Shown here in pieces: positions 6,760 to 10,250 of a stretch of DNA of 10,250 nucleotides. The stretch's first letter is position 1, and every line of letters starts with the position of its first letter. Made by a program: the position numbers and the translations under genes. This DNA comes from Planctomycetaceae bacterium (lineage in GTDB: Bacteria; Planctomycetota; Phycisphaerae; Phycisphaerales; SM1A02), in NCBI GenBank assembly GCA_002684315.1, contig NYVB01000063.1, positions 2,778 through 13,027 of the forward strand, given 5' to 3'. The notes beneath the pieces are model-generated. The model searched no databases. It had not been told where the DNA came from and was given only the letters and a program-made list of their open reading frames with translations.

Positions 6760-8024
6760 GAGCCACCTCCATCGACGTCGGAATGCTCGAAGGCCCAATC
6801 GATCACATTGCTCACGGGAGAGGTGACGACATCTCCCCGGCGCCCTTGATCGACGTCCTGAAGGAGCGTGCCGGTGACTTCGGTCTCACTGGCAGACTCG
6901 ACATGAACCCAGACATGAAGACGATCAACACCAGTCTCTCCAAGAGCGAGGCAGGCACTCATCGACTGCCCTTCGGAGAAAGCTTCAAGCAGGCGAGGCC
7001 ACATGCTTCGAGCCTGAAGAGAGCGTCCGGTCGACCACGCAGGGGTTCTTTCAAGAGCGCAGCGCCCGGAAATGAGACGATCGACGACGTCGGAAGGCCA
7101 GGTGTAGACCGAACCGAAACTGCCTCGAGGCTCATGCCCGCACAAGACAGCTCGACCTTCGGTCAGATCACCACCCATGGCCTGCGCCATCGAGGCTCGA
7201 TGTTCTGTGTTTCCGATCGAATCGGCAGAGAGTGACGCCGCCTGGTCCGCCCAGGGACGCAATCTGAGAGTCACACCCATCCCAGCTTCGAAGACGACAT
7301 CAGGATCTGGAATGCCCTTCATCACGATGAGTCCGGCCACGGATTCGAGAAGTTCCGCGGCGACGGGAAGAACCTCTCCGGGAACCTCGAGCATCTCGAT
7401 TTCAGGACGACCACACCGATGCAGTCCCTGGGTGCGCAACCAGACCGATGACCCTTCTTCGGGGCGTTCATGAGTCGCAGCTGCATGAATTCTGAAGAGG
7501 ACGCTTTCATCGAACGAACTTGAGTCCGTGGCGAAACGAAGCGACATCTCATCGCGAGAGAACCACTGTTCGGTCTCTTCATCAAGCATCGCCACTGAAT
7601 TCCGCCAGGTGGCATTCAAAAGCGAAGCCATGTCCGACCAGACTGCGAGTGGACGCTCAGGATCAAGAACGGTCTGGATGCCGATCATCCAACGGGCTCC
7701 GGTGGCGATTTCGGGAAGCCCCGCGGGGTTCTCGATCTTTTCACACCAGGCGATCACGGGAATTGGATGTTCGGAGAGACCGATCGCCATCACCCAGAGT
7801 GCGAAAGGAGGTCCGTTCAAAGGAACATCCAGTTCGACGAACCTGGATTCCTCGGCGCCGACGATCGACAGCGCGGCACGAAGCAGATCCTCGGCGGGCA
7901 TCGTGTCACCGGAAAGCGCGAGGAGAATGGTGGATGGGACGGGTTCGGGAAGACCCCAGACACTGCTTGATGTCTCACCGAAGACCGGCAGAGGAAAATC
8001 AGGATTGAATGGATCTGTATTCAT
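6756..8024 (-). CDS. Uncharacterised protein with C-terminal DUF2314-like domain
   Basis: A 422-residue protein without signal peptide or membrane helix, probably cytosolic and acidic. The last 70 residues resemble DUF2314 (YegJ/DUF4026-type): HVWVHV, then TGTLLQDVDQ, GRRGDVVTSP and VIDWAF, matching the family's EHMWV, GD and DW landmarks. The first 350 residues, including blocks such as GARWMIGIQTV and SVWLRTQGLHRCGRPE, resemble the N-terminal part of DUF4026-type proteins only loosely, and I do not assign a fold. The start is uncertain: ATG at 8024 has GGGAG ten bases upstream, while ATG at 8045, seven bases after the leuS stop, gives 429 residues but has no clear site. Its stop overlaps the DUF2007 start. 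Function unknown; the neighbours suggest a role in the same unit. Confidence 0.7.
   Translation of the reverse strand: MNTDPFNPDFPLPVFGETSSSVWGLPEPVPSTILLALSGDTMPAEDLLRAALSIVGAEESRFVELDVPLNGPPFALWVMAIGLSEHPIPVIAWCEKIENPAGLPEIATGARWMIGIQTVLDPERPLAVWSDMASLLNATWRNSVAMLDEETEQWFSRDEMSLRFATDSSSFDESVLFRIHAAATHERPEEGSSVWLRTQGLHRCGRPEIEMLEVPGEVLPVAAELLESVAGLIVMKGIPDPDVVFEAGMGVTLRLRPWADQAASLSADSIGNTEHRASMAQAMGGDLTEGRAVLCGHEPRGSFGSVYTWPSDVVDRLISGRCALERTPAWSTGRSLQARSMWPRLLEAFSEGQSMSACLALGETGVDRLHVWVHVESASETEVTGTLLQDVDQGRRGDVVTSPVSNVIDWAFEHSDVDGGGS
6763..6770 (-). promoter_or_regulatory. Strong ribosome binding site of the DUF2007 gene
   Basis: GGAGGTGG on the minus strand with six bases between GGAGG and the ATG at 6759. 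It repeats the design at the TgpA gene: a strong site inside the end of the preceding gene, followed by ATGA. Confidence 0.75.
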
Positions 8025-8052
8025 TGTTGTGGAACTCCCAACCATCGAGACG

Positions 8053-10250
8053 TCAGTTGGCGACGATGTTCACCAGTCGGCCGGGAACGACCACCATCTT
8101 TCTGACGGTGAGTCCTTCGAGCAATTCACTGATTCGCTCATCAGCCAGTGCGGCTTCTTCCAATGCCTTCTGATCAGCATCGGCCGCGACCAAGATACGA
8201 CTCCTGACCTTGCCGAGGATCTGAACCGGTATCTCGACCTGGTCGTCGACCAGCAGATCCGGATCGAAGTCAGGCCATGATTCAAGTGCCACTGAAGAAA
8301 CGTGGCCGAGACGGTGCCAGAACTCCTCGGCGACATGAGGGACGAACGGTGCCAGCAGAAGCGTGAACTTCTCGAACTGCGACCGGGACAGTCCGACTCC
8401 CGTGGCTTCGTTCACGAATTCGATCATGGCCGCGATCGCGGTGTTGAAGGCCAGTCTCTGGATATCCTCGCCGACCTTGTGAATCGTTCGATGAAGACTT
8501 CGCTCGACGGCTTGATCACCCTCGTCGAGAAGATGAAGCGCACCGGTCTCCTCGTCGATCACGAGACGCCAGGCACGTTGCAGAAAACGGTGCACCCCGA
8601 CGATGTCGCGAGTGTTCCAGGGAGCCGAGGCCTCGAGTGGTCCCATGTACATCTCGTAGAGACGCATCGTGTCGGCCCCGTATTCGGCGACGACGTCATC
8701 CGGGTTGACGACGTTTCGCAGGGATTTCGACATCTTGGCCACGATTCGCTCGACGGGATCACCGGTCTCGCGCTCGACATGCCCCCCATCGACCTCGTCG
8801 ACTTCATCGACCGCGACAAGCGAACCATCGGAGCGCTTGTAGGCGAAAGAGGTGATCATGCCCTGGTGAAACAGCTTGTTCATCGGCTCGGGGGTGGAGA
8901 CTTCCCCGAGGTCGAAAAGAATCTTGTGCCAGAATCGCGCGTACAGAAGGTGCAGAACGGCGTGTTCGGCACCGCCGATGTAGAGATCAACGCCGCCGAC
9001 ATGCAGGTTGTTCGAGTCAAATGATTCCTCCCCGGGCGCCAGAGAGACTTCGGCTGGCTCAGAGCGTCGACCGAGCAGCCAGTACTTCTCGGCTCTTGAA
9101 TCGACGAAGCGATCATGAGACGCCGGACTGCAGTATCGGAGAAAATACCAGCAGGAGCCGGCCCAGCCGGGCATGGTGTTGGTTTCACGACGCACGGGAG
9201 TGTCGGGGGCGAGAAGAGCAGGATCGACCCCAGCCTCGCCCGCCGTGGTGTTCACCCAGCCAAGCGCCTTGCCGAGCGGTGGTGTGGGTTCATCACTTTC
9301 AACGGGCTGATAGTCCTCGAGCTCGGGAAGCACCACCGGCAGTGCTGAATCCGACACGGGGTAATGATGCCCTGCTTCATCGTAGACGATCGGAAACGGT
9401 TCACCCCAGTACCGCTGGCGACTGAAGAGCCAGTCTCGGAGCTTGTAATTGACATGGCGATGACCGTGCGAGCCGGCCGCGAGCCAGTCGATGACGACAT
9501 CCTTGGCAGCTTCCGAATCAAGACCGTCGAGGGACATCTCGGCGTTCACGCTGTTGTGCGCGTTTCCCGAACCGCACCATGCGGATTTCTGAACGTCCTC
9601 GCCACCTTCGACGACGGAGCGGATCGGAAGATCGAATGCTGTCGCGAAATCATGATCACGTTGATCGTGTGCGGGCACGGCCATGATCGCCCCGGTTCCG
9701 TAACCGGCAAGGACGTAGTCCGCAGTCCAGACGGGGATCGCTTCTCCGGTCGCGGGATTGATCGCTTCGATACCAAGCGAGACACCGGTCTTCTCCTTGG
9801 AATCCGCCATGCGATCCACATCGGATCGATTTCGAGAAGCTGTGACGTACTCGACCAATGCGGGATCACTTCCGGACGCGATCACGGAATCGACGAGAGG
9901 ATGCTCCGGTGCGACCACCATGTACGTGGCGCCGAAGATCGTGTCCGGCCTGGTGGTGAACACCTCGAGAGCCTCGTCACCGACCGGAAAACGAACCGTG
10001 GCCCCTTCGGATCGACCGATCCACTCACGCTGCATGGTTCGAGTGGATTCCGGCCAGTCGACCACGTCGAGATCCTCGAGAAGACGGTCGGCGTACTCGG
10101 TGATTCTGAACATCCACTGCCGGAGAGGCTTGCGCAACACCGGAAATCCACCACGTTCGCTTCGGCCGTCGATCACTTCCTCGTTGGCGAGAACGGTGCC
10201 GAGTCGCGGGCACCAGTTCACCGTCTGCTCTCCGAGATAGGCGAGGCGCC
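8053..10250 (-). CDS. leuS: Leucyl-tRNA synthetase, N-terminal part beyond the window
   Basis: The C-terminal 731 residues of LeuRS, which joins leucine to tRNA-Leu in the cytosol. The frame is open to base 10250, so the start and the HIGH motif lie outside. Visible are VNWCPRLGTVLANEE at the right edge, the CP1 editing domain with TTRPDTIFGATY (about 9922-9959) and GTGAIMAVPAHDQRDHDFA (about 9650-9706), DWLFSRQRYWGEPFP, NTMPGWAGSCWYFLRY, LYIGGAEHAVLHLLYARFWHK, KMSKS (8722-8736), the anticodon-binding domain, and the C-terminal QILGKVR region. DGRSERGGFPV with the Arg-rich LRQWMFRITEYADRLL and DWPES..MQREWIGRSEGA identify the actinobacterial/planctomycete subtype of about 950 residues, in which the second zinc-binding Cys pair is absent. 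No frameshift or broken motif is seen. It is the first visible gene of the minus-strand run. Confidence 0.97.
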   Translation of the reverse strand, partial: RLAYLGEQTVNWCPRLGTVLANEEVIDGRSERGGFPVLRKPLRQWMFRITEYADRLLEDLDVVDWPESTRTMQREWIGRSEGATVRFPVGDEALEVFTTRPDTIFGATYMVVAPEHPLVDSVIASGSDPALVEYVTASRNRSDVDRMADSKEKTGVSLGIEAINPATGEAIPVWTADYVLAGYGTGAIMAVPAHDQRDHDFATAFDLPIRSVVEGGEDVQKSAWCGSGNAHNSVNAEMSLDGLDSEAAKDVVIDWLAAGSHGHRHVNYKLRDWLFSRQRYWGEPFPIVYDEAGHHYPVSDSALPVVLPELEDYQPVESDEPTPPLGKALGWVNTTAGEAGVDPALLAPDTPVRRETNTMPGWAGSCWYFLRYCSPASHDRFVDSRAEKYWLLGRRSEPAEVSLAPGEESFDSNNLHVGGVDLYIGGAEHAVLHLLYARFWHKILFDLGEVSTPEPMNKLFHQGMITSFAYKRSDGSLVAVDEVDEVDGGHVERETGDPVERIVAKMSKSLRNVVNPDDVVAEYGADTMRLYEMYMGPLEASAPWNTRDIVGVHRFLQRAWRLVIDEETGALHLLDEGDQAVERSLHRTIHKVGEDIQRLAFNTAIAAMIEFVNEATGVGLSRSQFEKFTLLLAPFVPHVAEEFWHRLGHVSSVALESWPDFDPDLLVDDQVEIPVQILGKVRSRILVAADADQKALEEAALADERISELLEGLTVRKMVVVPGRLVNIVAN

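Noticed and set aside
7528..8280. Open frame of 250 codons on the plus strand spanning the leuS / DUF2314-like junction
   Set aside because: It crosses two genes on the opposite strand, has no recognisable domain, and is rich in Ser and Arg as expected for an antisense shadow.
8302..9024. Open frame of 240 codons on the plus strand
   Set aside because: It lies entirely antisense to the conserved C-terminal half of leuS, and its translation shows no family features; it is a by-product of the codon pattern of leuS.
10150..10215. Missing zinc-binding cysteines in LeuRS taken as a defect
   Set aside because: The GRSERGG form is typical of the actinobacterial/planctomycete LeuRS subtype, so it is a lineage trait and not damage.

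Overview
The window reads as ordinary chromosomal DNA from a GC-rich bacterium. Most likely it is a planctomycete, perhaps of the Phycisphaerae. The lineage is inferred from three things: a LeuRS of the actinobacterial/planctomycete subtype, a YcgR/PilZ-like protein with an inserted linker, and a cluster of DUF58, TgpA-type transglutaminase, DUF2007 and DUF2314-like genes. Eight of the nine stop codons are TGA. No mobile element, phage gene, CRISPR array, rRNA or tRNA was found.

Layout. Plus strand: only the left edge, with the 3' end of a chorismate-utilising synthase, probably pabB (1-558). Minus strand: everything else. Just 16 bases past the pabB stop lies the stop of a convergent gene for a probable c-di-GMP-responsive PilZ protein (575-1477). 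A roughly 200-base intergenic region follows, with a strong imperfect hairpin at 1577-1608.

From 10250 down to 1677 runs a tight seven-gene minus-strand run, in transcription order: leuS (5' end outside the window), a DUF2314-like cytosolic protein, a membrane-anchored DUF2007 protein, a small lipoprotein with a carboxypeptidase-regulatory-like fold, a DUF58 membrane protein, a TgpA-like transglutaminase and a class I SAM-dependent methyltransferase. Gaps are 28 nt or less. Two junctions are ATGA stop/start overlaps, each preceded by a near-perfect Shine-Dalgarno sequence, so these genes are probably co-transcribed and in part translationally coupled.

Functionally, the DUF58 and TgpA pair is the recognisable core: such pairs usually sit beside a MoxR AAA+ ATPase and are thought to work at the cell envelope. 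Here no MoxR gene is adjacent. The upstream places are taken by three poorly characterised genes and leuS, which makes the DUF2314-DUF2007-lipoprotein-DUF58-TgpA-methyltransferase set the most interesting part of the window.
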